64,000 nt of DNA from Halomonas sp. M4R1S46 (GTDB taxonomy: Bacteria > Pseudomonadota > Gammaproteobacteria > Pseudomonadales > Halomonadaceae), in the NCBI RefSeq assembly GCF_025725685.1, contig NZ_CP107008.1:1426001-1490000 (forward strand). The letters run 5' to 3'. The translations under genes and the position numbers were made by a program. This document shows, piece after piece, positions 33,351 through 41,566 of this stretch. The stretch's first letter is position 1; each line of letters opens with the position of its first letter. The notes under the pieces were generated by a model that saw only the letters and a program-made list of their open reading frames with translations, searched no databases and was not told the DNA's origin.

Positions 33351-33950
33351 ATGGAAACCCTGGCCTTCCTGGGACCCGCGTCCCTGTTCATGATCTCCAT
33401 GACCCTCACTCCCGGGCCCAACAACGTGATGCTCACCGCCTCCGGGGCGAACTACGGCTTTCGCCGGACCCTGCCACACCTGCTGGGCATCATGGGCGGC
33501 TGCTTCCTGCTGTTCGGGGCCATTGCGCTGGGCCTGGGCATCGTCTTCGAGCGCTTCCCGATCGTGCAGACCCTGCTGCGCATCATCGGCAGCCTCTACC
33601 TGCTGTACCTGGCCTGGGGCATCGCCACGGCGCCGCCGCCGGAGTTCGGCAACGCCGAGGGACGCCCGCTGAGCTTCTGGCAGGCCGCCGCCTTCCAGTT
33701 CGCCAACCCCAAGGCCTGGGTGATGGGGCTGACGCTGATGGCGAGCTTCCTGCCCGAGGAGGGCAACACCTTCGTCAACGCCCTGGTGCTGGCCGGCGTG
33801 GCCGAGCTGGTGGCGTTGCCCTGCATCTCGCTGTGGGCGGGCTTCGGCATGGCCATCGGCCGCTGGCTGAAGGGGCCGCGCTCCTGGCGGGTGTTCAACG
33901 GCACCATGGGCGCGCTGACCGCGGCCTGCGTGATCTTCATCCTCGGCTGA
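33351..33950 (+). CDS. LysE family amino acid/metabolite exporter
   Basis: A 199-residue inner-membrane protein with about six hydrophobic segments. The family signature MTLTPGPNNVMLTASGANYG (about 17-36) is present, as are FQFANPKAWVMGLTLMASF and LEAR-like later loops. RhtB/LysE members export amino acids or related compounds. The chosen ATG follows a MocR-type palindrome with no obvious Shine-Dalgarno site, so translation may be weak or the start slightly different. It is paired with the divergent MocR gene. Confidence 0.9.
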   Translation: METLAFLGPASLFMISMTLTPGPNNVMLTASGANYGFRRTLPHLLGIMGGCFLLFGAIALGLGIVFERFPIVQTLLRIIGSLYLLYLAWGIATAPPPEFGNAEGRPLSFWQAAAFQFANPKAWVMGLTLMASFLPEEGNTFVNALVLAGVAELVALPCISLWAGFGMAIGRWLKGPRSWRVFNGTMGALTAACVIFILG

Positions 33951-34080
33951 CGCCAGGCGCGTCGAGGCCCCGAGGACCTCACAGTCAAGCATCGGGAGAG
34001 TGACATGAAAGCCAAGCTGGTGAAGGTGTTCAGCGCCGAGCGCTTCGGCGGCAACGGCCGGATGATCTTCTCCGAGGCCC
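33934..34080. repeat. Direct repeat copy 1: lysE tail, spacer and phzF 5' end
   Basis: About 147 bp beginning TCTTCATCCTCG in the lysE 3' end and running through the spacer CCGAGGACCTCACAGTCAAG and the first 75 bases of a phzF-like gene. It is nearly identical to 34163-34312. Confidence 0.85.
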
Positions 34081-34241
34081 ATGACTGGGGCCCGGTGACG
34101 GGGCCGCGCAAAATACCACGCTGGCTTCAACGCCGGCTTACTCGCCGCGGGGCGATGCTTCGTCTTCATCCTCGACGGGCTGACGCCAGGCGCGTCGACC
34201 ACCCGAGGACCTCACAGTCAAGAAGCGGGAGAGTGACATGA
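34005..34241 (+). pseudogene. Truncated phzF 5' duplicate
   Basis: The first 25 codons (MKAKLVKVFSAERFGGNG, then MIFSEAHD) are almost the same as those of the intact phzF at 34238, after which the frame runs into unrelated sequence and stops at 34241. It keeps a ribosome site (GGGAGAGTGAC) and could be translated to a 78-residue nonsense-tailed peptide. It overlaps the ATG of the real gene as ATGA. I regard it as a broken duplicate. Confidence 0.75.
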
Positions 34242-34312
34242 AAGCCAAGCTGGTGAATGTGTTCAGCGCCGAGCGCTTCGGCGGCAACGGCCTGACGATC
34301 TTCCCCGAGGCC
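34163..34312. repeat. Direct repeat copy 2: lysE-like tail, spacer and phzF 5' end
   Basis: About 150 bp matching 33934-34080 with a few substitutions and a three-base insertion in the lysE-like tail (CTCGACGGGCTGA against CTCGGCTGA). The about 80 bp between copies differ from lysE and encode, in one frame, KYHAGFNAGLLAAGR, which looks like the end of another protein. Confidence 0.85.
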
Positions 34313-35083
34313 GATGGCCTGTCGACGGGGGAAATGCAGGCGCTGACGCGGGAGGCGGGGCAGTTCGAGTCGATCTTCGTGTGGCGGGAGGGAGACACCT
34401 TTGCGGCGAGGATCTTCACCATGGAAGAGGAACTGGACTTCGCCGGGCATCCGCTGCTGGGACTGGCCTATTACCTGCACCAGACGTACGGCGACCGAGA
34501 TCGGCATGCATGGCGGGTGAGGCTGAACCGGCGCACGGCCGCGCTGACCAGCGCCTGGCGGGACGGCCGCTTCACGGCGACCCTGGCTCAGGGGCGTCCC
34601 GCCTTCCTCAGGACGCTGACGCGTGACGAAGCCGGGGAGGTCTATGCGGCGCTGGGGCTGGGTGCCGGCGGGCGACGCAACTATCCGGCCGAGGTGGTCT
34701 CCACCGGCTTGCCCTACCTGGTCCTGCCGGTCGCCGGCGGCCTGGAGCGGATCGCCTTCCAGGTGGCGGACCTGTCGCCGCTGCTCGCCTCGCACGGCGC
34801 CAAGTTCGTCTATGTCCTCGATATCAACGGCCGGGAAGGGCGGAGCTGGGACAATGCCGGCCGGGTCGAGGATGTGGCCACGGGCAGTGCCGCCGGCCCC
34901 GCGGCGGCCTATCTCCACAAGCACGGGCTCGCGCTCGGCAGGACCCTGACGATCACCCAGGGGCGCTTCGTGGGCCGGCCGAGCCGCATCGAGGCGGAGC
35001 TGGTCATCGAGGGCATGGAGCTGGCGGATGTCCGGGTCAGCGGCGAGGTCGTCGAGGTGGCCGATCTCGCCTTCGCCGCCTGA
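34238..35083 (+). CDS. PhzF family isomerase/epimerase-like protein
   Basis: A 281-residue PhzF/DapF-fold protein. It starts KLVNVFSAERFGGNGLTIFP. It has the catalytic glutamate environment QFESIFVWRE (about 42-51), EELDFAGHPLLGLAYYLH and the C-terminal VEDVATGSAAGPAAAYLHKH. PhzF isomerises a phenazine precursor in pseudomonads, but most family members have unknown substrates, and no phenazine genes are present here. GGGAGAG precedes the ATG. It lies downstream of the MocR-controlled lysE gene, separated by its own broken copy. Confidence 0.9.
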   Translation: MKAKLVNVFSAERFGGNGLTIFPEADGLSTGEMQALTREAGQFESIFVWREGDTFAARIFTMEEELDFAGHPLLGLAYYLHQTYGDRDRHAWRVRLNRRTAALTSAWRDGRFTATLAQGRPAFLRTLTRDEAGEVYAALGLGAGGRRNYPAEVVSTGLPYLVLPVAGGLERIAFQVADLSPLLASHGAKFVYVLDINGREGRSWDNAGRVEDVATGSAAGPAAAYLHKHGLALGRTLTITQGRFVGRPSRIEAELVIEGMELADVRVSGEVVEVADLAFAA

Positions 35084-35204
35084 TGGCAGGCGGGCGCATC
35101 GGCAGTGGCGTCCCGTGGCGACTCGCGCCGGGTGTCCCAGCGACTATGCTGGAGGCTGACACCAGGCGCGTCATGCCAAGGAACGGCCCGGGAGCGCTAT
35201 CGCC

Positions 35205-36428
35205 ATGCAGGTCCAGGTATCCATCGAGTCCCTCTATCGCCAGCACGCCCCACGCGTGCTGGCGACGCTGATTCGCCTGCTCGGCGACTTCGAGCCGGCC
35301 GAGGACGCGCTGCACGAGGCCTTCGCCGCGGCGGTGAGCCGCTGGCCGGCGGAGGGGGTGCCCGACGACCCCGTGGCCTGGCTGATCCGGGTCGGTCACC
35401 GGCGGGGCATCGACCAGATCCGCCGCCGGCAGACCGCCCGTCGGCATGCCCATCTGCTCGCGGCCGAGGACACGAGCGACCCGGCGGACCAGGGCATCGC
35501 GGACGACCCGCTGCGGCTGCTGTTCACCTGCTGCCACCCCCGGCTGGCGATGACCGATCGCGTCGCCCTGACCCTGCGCGAGATGGCCGGACTGACCACC
35601 GAACAGGTCGCCAGCGCGCTGCTGCAGCGCCCGGCCAGCCTGGCCCAGCGGATCGTGCGGGCCAAGCGGCGGCTGCGCGAGGCCGGCATCCCCTACGAGG
35701 TTCCCGACGTCCGTGAGCTGCCGGAGCGCCTGCCCGGCGTGCTCGGGGTGATCTACCTGATCTTCAACGAGGGCTATTCCCGCAGCGACGGCGAGACGGT
35801 GGTGGACGTGCGCCTGGCCGAGGAGGCCATCCGCCTGGCCGAGGCGCTGACGGACCTGCTGCCCCGGGGGGAGGCCTTCGGCCTGCTGGCGCTGATGCTG
35901 CTCCACGATGCCCGCCGCGCGGCGCGCCAGGACGTCCGGGGCGAGCTGATGCCCCTGGAGGAGCAGGACCGCGGGCTCTGGGACCGGGCCCAGATCGAGG
36001 CCGGGCTGGCCTGCCTGGCCCGCGCCCTGGCGCTGAGCCCCACCGGCCCCTACACCCTGCAGGCCTCCATCGCCGCCGTCCATGCCCAGGCCCCCAGCGC
36101 CGAGGCCACGGACTGGCGGCGCATCGTGATGCTCTACGAGGCCCTCTATCGCCGGCAGCCCACCCCGGTGATCGCCCTCAACCGGGCGGTCGCCGTGGCC
36201 ATGCGCGACTCGCCGGAGGCCGGCCTGGCGCTGCTCGAGGGGCTCGCCGGGCACAAGTCGATCGTCAACTATCACCTCTACCATGCCGCCCTGGCCGACC
36301 TGCACCGGCGCGCCGGCCACTTTGATGCGGCCCGGCAGGCCTACGAGCGGGCCCTGGCGCTGACCGTTCAGGCCCCGGAGCGACGCTTCCTGGCGCGCCG
36401 CCTGGCGGCGCTGGACACGCCGGGGTGA
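35205..36428 (+). CDS. ECF sigma factor of the ECF42 type with long C-terminal domain
   Basis: A 407-residue sigma factor. Region 2 spans about 1-75 (LYRQHAPRVLATLIRLLGDF, AEDALHEAFAAAVSRWP, WLIRVGHRRGIDQIRRR) and region 4 about 105-165 (LTLREMAGLTTEQVASALLQ, QRIVRAKRRLREAGIPYEVP). The DUF6596/TPR-like C-terminus of 230 residues has VIYLIFNEGYSRSDGE and ALNRAVAVAMRDSPEAGLALL. This layout and the YCII/DGPF genes that follow define ECF42, which has no anti-sigma factor; the C-terminal domain is thought to regulate it. Confidence 0.93.
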   Translation: MQVQVSIESLYRQHAPRVLATLIRLLGDFEPAEDALHEAFAAAVSRWPAEGVPDDPVAWLIRVGHRRGIDQIRRRQTARRHAHLLAAEDTSDPADQGIADDPLRLLFTCCHPRLAMTDRVALTLREMAGLTTEQVASALLQRPASLAQRIVRAKRRLREAGIPYEVPDVRELPERLPGVLGVIYLIFNEGYSRSDGETVVDVRLAEEAIRLAEALTDLLPRGEAFGLLALMLLHDARRAARQDVRGELMPLEEQDRGLWDRAQIEAGLACLARALALSPTGPYTLQASIAAVHAQAPSAEATDWRRIVMLYEALYRRQPTPVIALNRAVAVAMRDSPEAGLALLEGLAGHKSIVNYHLYHAALADLHRRAGHFDAARQAYERALALTVQAPERRFLARRLAALDTPG

Positions 36429-36570
36429 GGCGGCCGCGAGCCCCGGGGCAAGGCGCTGGCTGTCGCCGCCGGTGGGGCGTGGCGGCGGCCGCGAAAAAAT
36501 GCTCTCCGCCTGTCGATTCCCGTCGCCGCCGCACGACTCCTGAATACCACCCACCCAGGAGAGTGATGCC

Positions 36571-37392
36571 ATGCGATACATGCTGATGCGCAAGGCCGAT
36601 GCGGACACCGAGCAGGGCATACTGCCCAGCCAGGCACTGCTGCAGGCCATGGGCGACTACAACGAGCGGCTGATCCGCGCCGGGGTCTTCGTCACCGGCG
36701 ATGGCCTGCGCCCCAGCCGGGAGGGCTGTCGCCTCGAGTTTCGCGGCGGCGAGCCCCGGGTCATCCAGGGACCCTTCCCGGCCACCGAGGAGCTGCTGGC
36801 GGGCTACAGCGTGCTCGAGGTGGAGTCGCTCGAGGAGGCCATCGAGTGGGCCAGGGGCTGGCCCCGCGAGGACGGCGAGGGCAACGTCACCCTGGAGCTG
36901 CGGCGCTACTGCACCATGGAGGACTTCGACCCCGGCGCCGGCCTGGAGCGGCACGTCGCCCAGCAGCGCCTGCCCCGGGCACTGCAGGTGCACCTCACTT
37001 TTCCCGGCACCTGCCGGGAGGCGATGGCCTTCTACGCCGAGGTCACCGGCGGCCACCTGGAGGCGGTGCTGACCTATGGCGAGACCCCCGCCGCCGAGCA
37101 AACGCCGCCCGACTGGCACGACCGGGTCATCCACGCCTCGCTCAATATCCGCGGCCATCGGCTGATGGGCGCCGACATGCTGGGCGATTGCTACCGGGCG
37201 CCCCAGGGGGCCCAGGTATTCCTCGACTATGCGGAGGTCGATCAGGCCGAGGCGGTGTTCCGGCGGCTGGCCGAGGGCGGCCAGGTGCTGATGCCCTTCG
37301 AGGCCACCTTCTGGGCGCAGGGGTTCGGCATGGCCACCGACCGCTTCGGCGTGCACTGGATGGTGGCCACCCCGAGCGACCAGTGCCCCTGA
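36571..37392 (+). CDS. YCII/DGPF domain fused to VOC/PhnB-like domain
   Basis: A 273-residue two-domain protein. Residues 1-118 form a YCII-related domain (MRYMLMRKADADTEQG, GDYNERLIRAGVFVTGDGL, QGPFPATEELLAGYSVLEV). Residues 130-273 form a VOC/glyoxalase domain of the PhnB type (LTFPGTCREAMAFYAEVTGG, FGMATDRFGVHWMVATP). YCII proteins are the usual targets of ECF42; fusion with VOC links the two classes found as separate genes downstream. AGGAGAG precedes the ATG. Its reaction is unknown. Confidence 0.88.
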   Translation: MRYMLMRKADADTEQGILPSQALLQAMGDYNERLIRAGVFVTGDGLRPSREGCRLEFRGGEPRVIQGPFPATEELLAGYSVLEVESLEEAIEWARGWPREDGEGNVTLELRRYCTMEDFDPGAGLERHVAQQRLPRALQVHLTFPGTCREAMAFYAEVTGGHLEAVLTYGETPAAEQTPPDWHDRVIHASLNIRGHRLMGADMLGDCYRAPQGAQVFLDYAEVDQAEAVFRRLAEGGQVLMPFEATFWAQGFGMATDRFGVHWMVATPSDQCP

Positions 37393-37411
37393 CACCAGGG
37401 AGGAGGGAAGC

Positions 37412-37789
37412 ATGCAGTACGTTGCATTGGTGTACTACCAGGAGCAGTTGATCAACGCCATGAGCGAGGCGGAGTGGCATGCGCTCAACCAGGAGTGCGT
37501 GGCCGGGGTGGAGCGCCTGACGGACGCCGGGCACTTCGTGACCGGCCGGGCCCTGCAACCGGTGGAGAGCGCCACCAGCGTGCGCCTGCGCGACGGCGAG
37601 CTGCTGGTCTCCGACGGCCCCTTCGCCGAGACCAAGGAGCAGCTGGCGGGCTTCTACCTGCTGGAGGCCCATGACCTCAACGAGGCCCTGCGGCTGGCCG
37701 GCCGCATCCCCCCGGCGCGCTTCGGCACCATCGAGGTGCGCCCGGTGCGGGAGTTGCCTCCCAGAGACGACACAGGAGAGACATCATGA
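37412..37789 (+). CDS. YCII/DGPF family protein
   Basis: A 125-residue stand-alone YCII-related protein. It has VALVYYQEQLINAMSEAEW, AGHFVTGRALQP and the hallmark VSDGPFAETKEQLAGFYLLE, from which the DGPF name comes. These proteins accompany ECF42 sigma factors; a link with oxidative stress or metabolite handling has been proposed, without a known reaction. AGGGAGGAGGG precedes the ATG 20 bp after the fusion gene. Its stop overlaps the DUF1428 start as ATGA. Confidence 0.92.
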   Translation: MQYVALVYYQEQLINAMSEAEWHALNQECVAGVERLTDAGHFVTGRALQPVESATSVRLRDGELLVSDGPFAETKEQLAGFYLLEAHDLNEALRLAGRIPPARFGTIEVRPVRELPPRDDTGETS

Positions 37790-38139
37790 GCTACGTGGAT
37801 GGTTTCGTGGCCGCCGTGCCGACCGCCAATCGGCAGGCCTATATCGAGCACGCCCGACAGGCGGCGGAGGTCTTCAAGGAATACGGGGCCCTCAAGGTGG
37901 TGGAGTGCTGGGGCGACGACGTCCCGGAAGGCGAAGTGACCTCCTTTCCCATGGCCGTGCAGTGCCGGTCCGACGAGACGGTGATCTTCGCCTGGCTGGT
38001 CTGGCCCTCCCGGGAGGTGCGTGACCAGGCCATGCCCCGGATCATGGAGGACTCGCGCCTGTCGCCGGAGGTCAATCCCATGCCCTTTGACGGCAAGCGG
38101 TTGATCTACGGCGGCTTCGAGATGGTGGTGGACGAATAG
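37786..38139 (+). CDS. DUF1428 family protein
   Basis: A 117-residue dimeric alpha/beta-barrel type protein. YVDGFVAAVPTANRQAYIEH starts it, and VVECWGDDVPEGEVTSFP and NPMPFDGKRLIYGGFEMVV are DUF1428 hallmarks. The function is unknown. Overlap with the upstream YCII gene shows they are coupled and so probably part of the ECF42-controlled set. Confidence 0.93.
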   Translation: MSYVDGFVAAVPTANRQAYIEHARQAAEVFKEYGALKVVECWGDDVPEGEVTSFPMAVQCRSDETVIFAWLVWPSREVRDQAMPRIMEDSRLSPEVNPMPFDGKRLIYGGFEMVVDE

Positions 38140-38242
38140 TCACCCGACGGTGGCCGACGCCCGCGGCGCGCAATGGCGTGCCGCGGACGCCGGCCAGGTT
38201 CCCCAGGCAGCGGCAGGCACCCCTGCCGGGAGGAGATGTCCC

Positions 38243-38719
38243 ATGCAGAAGATCACGCCCTTCCTGTGGTTCGATGGCCAGGCGGAAGAAGCGGCCCGCT
38301 TCTACGTCTCGCTGTTCCCCGACTCGCGCATCGAGCGGGTGGTGCACGCGCCGACCGACACGCCGAGCGTGCCGGTCGGCGCGGTGCTCCTCGTGGAGTT
38401 CACCCTCGCCGGGTCGCGTTACGTCGGCCTGAACGGTGGCCCCGGCGTGCCCTTCACCGAGGCGGTATCGCTGCACATCGACTGCGCGGACCAGGCCGAG
38501 GTGGATCGCTACTGGGCGGCCCTGGCCGAGGGCGGCCGCGAGATCCAGTGCGGCTGGCTCCAGGACCGCTGGGGGCTCCGCTGGCAGGTGGTGCCCACCC
38601 GCATGCACGAGCTGCTCCGCGACCCCGATCCCGAGCGGGCCCGGCGGGCCATGGAGGCGATGATGGGGATGACCAAGCTGATCATCGCCGACCTGGAGCG
38701 TGCGGCGGATGGCGGCTGA
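38243..38719 (+). CDS. VOC family protein, PhnB / 3-demethylubiquinone methyltransferase-like
   Basis: A 158-residue vicinal-oxygen-chelate protein. It starts ITPFLWFDGQAEEAARFYVS and has SLHIDCADQAEVDRYWAAL and CGWLQDRWGLRWQVVPTRMH, the standard PhnB-like segments. The historical methyltransferase name is not supported by any SAM motif. GGGAGGAG at 38229 fixes the ATG over an upstream frame. It closes the ECF42-linked run and is followed by a terminator. Confidence 0.9.
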   Translation: MQKITPFLWFDGQAEEAARFYVSLFPDSRIERVVHAPTDTPSVPVGAVLLVEFTLAGSRYVGLNGGPGVPFTEAVSLHIDCADQAEVDRYWAALAEGGREIQCGWLQDRWGLRWQVVPTRMHELLRDPDPERARRAMEAMMGMTKLIIADLERAADGG

Positions 38720-38752
38720 GCCTGTGTCCTTACACGGCGCATCGAAACCGGC

Positions 38753-38777
38753 CCGGAGACGCCCCAGGCGTCTCCGG
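38753..38777 (+). terminator. Hairpin terminator after the VOC gene
   Basis: CCGGAGACGCC, three-base loop CCA, GGCGTCTCCGG: a perfect 11-bp stem, lying between the convergent VOC and methyltransferase genes. No clear T-run. Confidence 0.65.
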
Positions 38778-38806
38778 ACCGGAAGGTCTGGTGTCATGCT
38801 CCGGGA

Positions 38807-39901
38807 TCAGGGCCGGCAGACGAAGTAGTCGTTCTGGATATCGTGCTCCAGCTGGTGGACGCGGATATCGCGGAAGCCGGCGTCCTCCAGGTAGGCCAGG
38901 GCGCGCTCCCGGCCCCACATGGTGCCCAGCCCCTCGCCGCCCTGGGCCAGCGAGACCGTCATGCAGTGGCTGAGCGACACGGCATAGAGCATCGCGCCCA
39001 GCGGGTGCTCGCGGTCCAGGTGATGGTGGCTCGAGGCGTGGATGTCCTGCACCAGGTAGACGCCGTCGGCGGTCAGGCTGCGGTGGATCCCCGCGAGCAG
39101 CCGGCGCGGCTGGGCCTGGTCGTGGATGCCGTCGAAGGTGGTGACCAGCTCGAAGGCGCCGGGCTCGGCGGTGGCGTCGAAGTCGCTGAGATCGCGCACC
39201 TCGAAGGTGAGGTTGGTCAGCCCGGCCCGCTCGGCCTGGTCGCGCGCCCAGTCGATGGCCTCCTCGGAGAGGTCGTAACCCGTGAAGCGACTGGCCGGGA
39301 AGCGCTCGGCCATGGCCAGCAGGGCTCGGCCGCGGCCGCAGGCGCAGTCCAGCACCCGGATGCCGGCCGCCAGGCGCTCGGTGAGCCCCGGGGCGAGCGG
39401 CAGGATGTGGTCGAACAGCGCCGGCAGCACCGTCTGGCCGCTGTCGCTGGCCATCACCTCCTGGAAGCGCGGATAGCGGGAGTAGGGCACGCCGCCGCCC
39501 TCATGGAAGCAGCGCACCACCTCGTCCTCCACGTTGCCCAGCAAGGGCATAAACTGGGCATAGACGGCCAGGTTCGCCTCGCCCCGGTCGGTGAGCAGTG
39601 CGGCGCGCTCGTCCGGCAGCCAATAGGTGGCCTCGGCCGGGTCGGTCTCGACCACCTCGGCCGCCACCATGCCGCCGAGCCACTCGCGCACATAGCGCTC
39701 CTGGAGGCCGGTGCGCTCGGCCAGGGCCTGGCTGGTGAGCGGTGGCTGGCCGGCCAGCGCCTCCAGCAGCCCGGTGCGGTAGCCGATCGAGGTCAGCAGC
39801 AGCAGGCCGCCGTGGTTGAGGGCCTGGACCAGCCGTGACTCGAAGTCGTCGGCGTGGGTCGTCTGGGTCGTCGGGCGTGTCGGGATGTCGATATCGCACA
39901 T
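38807..39901 (-). CDS. Class I SAM-dependent methyltransferase with N-terminal winged helix
   Basis: A 364-residue protein. The N-terminal region (about 25-95: QALNHGGLLLLTSIGYRTGL, SQALAERTGLQERYVREWLG) is the dimerising winged helix found in O-methyltransferases of this type. The SAM domain has VLDCACGRGRALLAMAERFP (about 184-203) and DLSEEAIDWARDQAERAG. The family resembles Mycobacterium Rv2258c; its substrate is unknown. It is divergent from a GlxA-type AraC regulator gene 110 bp away, which may control it. Confidence 0.87.
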   Translation of the reverse strand: MCDIDIPTRPTTQTTHADDFESRLVQALNHGGLLLLTSIGYRTGLLEALAGQPPLTSQALAERTGLQERYVREWLGGMVAAEVVETDPAEATYWLPDERAALLTDRGEANLAVYAQFMPLLGNVEDEVVRCFHEGGGVPYSRYPRFQEVMASDSGQTVLPALFDHILPLAPGLTERLAAGIRVLDCACGRGRALLAMAERFPASRFTGYDLSEEAIDWARDQAERAGLTNLTFEVRDLSDFDATAEPGAFELVTTFDGIHDQAQPRRLLAGIHRSLTADGVYLVQDIHASSHHHLDREHPLGAMLYAVSLSHCMTVSLAQGGEGLGTMWGRERALAYLEDAGFRDIRVHQLEHDIQNDYFVCRP

Positions 39902-40011
39902 GAGCGGGCTCCTCCTGTCGTTGTCGTGTTGGCGTTGGGGCCAGGTTCACGATACGACCGGGGACCCGCCGACACTCAGGCGCATCGCGCCGCAAACGAG
40001 GGGTTTCTGCC

Positions 40012-41040
40012 ATGGGTGAGCCCGAGACACGAGGCAAGGCGACCATCGCGCTGCTGGCCGGTCCCGACGTGACCGCCTCGACCCTCTTCGGCATGTACGA
40101 CATCTTCGGCTCGGCGGGCCGCGACTGGGAGCTGTTGATGCATGGGCGGCCGGGCGAACCGCTGCTCGATCCGCTGATCGTCTCCCGGGACGGCCAGGGC
40201 TTTCGCACCGCCAATGGCGCCTGGATCGCCCCGGATGTGTCCCTGGCGGACTGCCCCATGCCGCTGGCGGTGTGCGTGCCCGACCTGATGATCGCCCCCG
40301 GTGCCAGCCTGGCGAGCTACGTGCCCGAGATGGCCTGGCTGCGCGCCTGCGGGGAGGGCGGGGCGCTGATGGCGGCGGCCTGCACCGGGGCCCTGCTGTT
40401 CGCCGAAGCGGGGCTGCTCGACGACCAGGACGCCACCACCCACTGGGCCTACTGCGACGTGCTGGCAGAGCGCTTCCCGCGGGTGCGGGTGCATGCCCAT
40501 CGCACCCTGGTGGTCAGCGGCGAGGGGCAGCGGCTGATCATGGCCGGCGGCGGCACCACCTGGCAGGACCTGGCGCTGTTCCTGGTGGCGCGGCTGGTGG
40601 GCGTGGACGAGGCCATGCACCTGGCGCGGCTCAACCTGATCGACTGGCACCGCGAGGGCCAGCAGCCCTATGCCACCCTGACCAGCTCGCGCCAGGTGGA
40701 GGATGCCTGCATCGCCCGCTGCCAGGTGTGGGTGGCCGAGCACTACGACACGCCCTCGCCGGTGGCGGGCATGGTGGCGGTCAGCGGCCTGACCGAGCGC
40801 TCCTTCAAGCGGCGCTTCAAGGCGGCCACCGGCATGACGCCGATGGACTACGTGCACACCCTGCGCCTCGAGGAGGCCAAGCAGTGCCTGGAGAGCGGCG
40901 ACGCGCCCATCGACGCGGTGGCCGAGGAGGTCGGCTATGCCGACCCGAGCTTCTTCCGGCGGCTGTTCGGCCGCCGGGTGGGCCTGACGCCGAGCCAGTA
41001 TCGGCGGCGCTTTCGCAGCCTGCGGCTGCGCCTGCAGTAG
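40012..41040 (+). CDS. GlxA family AraC-type regulator with DJ-1/PfpI domain
   Basis: A 342-residue regulator. Its N-terminal DJ-1/PfpI-like amidotransferase domain covers about 10-200, with AAACTGALLFAEAGLLDD carrying the nucleophile-elbow cysteine. The C-terminal AraC double helix-turn-helix covers about 235-335: VSGLTERSFKRRFKAATGM, AVAEEVGYADPSFFRRLFGR and GLTPSQYRRRF. GlxA-type regulators control amine or betaine catabolism in relatives. Divergence from the methyltransferase gene suggests that gene as a target. Confidence 0.9.
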   Translation: MGEPETRGKATIALLAGPDVTASTLFGMYDIFGSAGRDWELLMHGRPGEPLLDPLIVSRDGQGFRTANGAWIAPDVSLADCPMPLAVCVPDLMIAPGASLASYVPEMAWLRACGEGGALMAAACTGALLFAEAGLLDDQDATTHWAYCDVLAERFPRVRVHAHRTLVVSGEGQRLIMAGGGTTWQDLALFLVARLVGVDEAMHLARLNLIDWHREGQQPYATLTSSRQVEDACIARCQVWVAEHYDTPSPVAGMVAVSGLTERSFKRRFKAATGMTPMDYVHTLRLEEAKQCLESGDAPIDAVAEEVGYADPSFFRRLFGRRVGLTPSQYRRRFRSLRLRLQ

Positions 41041-41072
41041 GCAAGGAGCTGGCCGGTGGGCTCGGCGCTGGC

Positions 41073-41483
41073 TCAGTCGCCGTCCTCGGCCTCGGGCCGG
41101 GATGGGCGCCGTGCCACCAGGGTGATCTCCACGTTGGCGCCGCCGAGCAGCCGCGGCGCCTCGGTGCAAGTGCGGGCCGGGTAGTGCGGCGCCGCGAAGA
41201 ATTCCGCGTAGGCCGCGTCCACCTCCTCCACCTGGTCCAGGTCGGTGAGGTGCACGTCGACGCGCACCACATCCTCCGCCCGGCAATCCACCTGCTCGAG
41301 GATATGCACGAGGCGGCGCATCACCCAGCGGGTCTCCTCGGCGACATCGCCGAGCACGGCCTCGCCGCCCTGGATATCCGCCGCGGTGAGGCCCGAGAGA
41401 TGCACGTAGTCCTCGTCGAGTACCACGTGGCTGCCGGGAAAGGTGGGGTTGGGCAGGGTCGAATCGTTGTGGAACTTCGGCAT
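41073..41483 (-). CDS. Rid family protein (RidA-like)
   Basis: A 136-residue YjgF/Rid protein. Recognisable segments are YVHLSGLTAADIQGGEAVLG, HILEQVDCRAEDVVRVDVHL and a C-terminal GGANVEITLVARR. Canonical RidA has an arginine in a CTRVEV-type motif; here the position before the end reads NVEIT, so imine deaminase activity is uncertain and it may belong to another Rid subgroup. It is convergent with the AraC gene. Confidence 0.87.
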   Translation of the reverse strand: MPKFHNDSTLPNPTFPGSHVVLDEDYVHLSGLTAADIQGGEAVLGDVAEETRWVMRRLVHILEQVDCRAEDVVRVDVHLTDLDQVEEVDAAYAEFFAAPHYPARTCTEAPRLLGGANVEITLVARRPSRPEAEDGD

Positions 41484-41566
41484 CTCGACGTCCTCCTTGT
41501 CGGTTGGCCGTCACTCCCTGCGACACGCCCGGTGCCGCCGATGTTCCAGGCGCCGTGAGGGCCGGC

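Noticed and set aside
34005..34241. The 78-codon frame as an independent small gene
   Set aside because: Its first 25 codons duplicate phzF and the remainder is spacer sequence, so a broken duplicate is the simpler reading.
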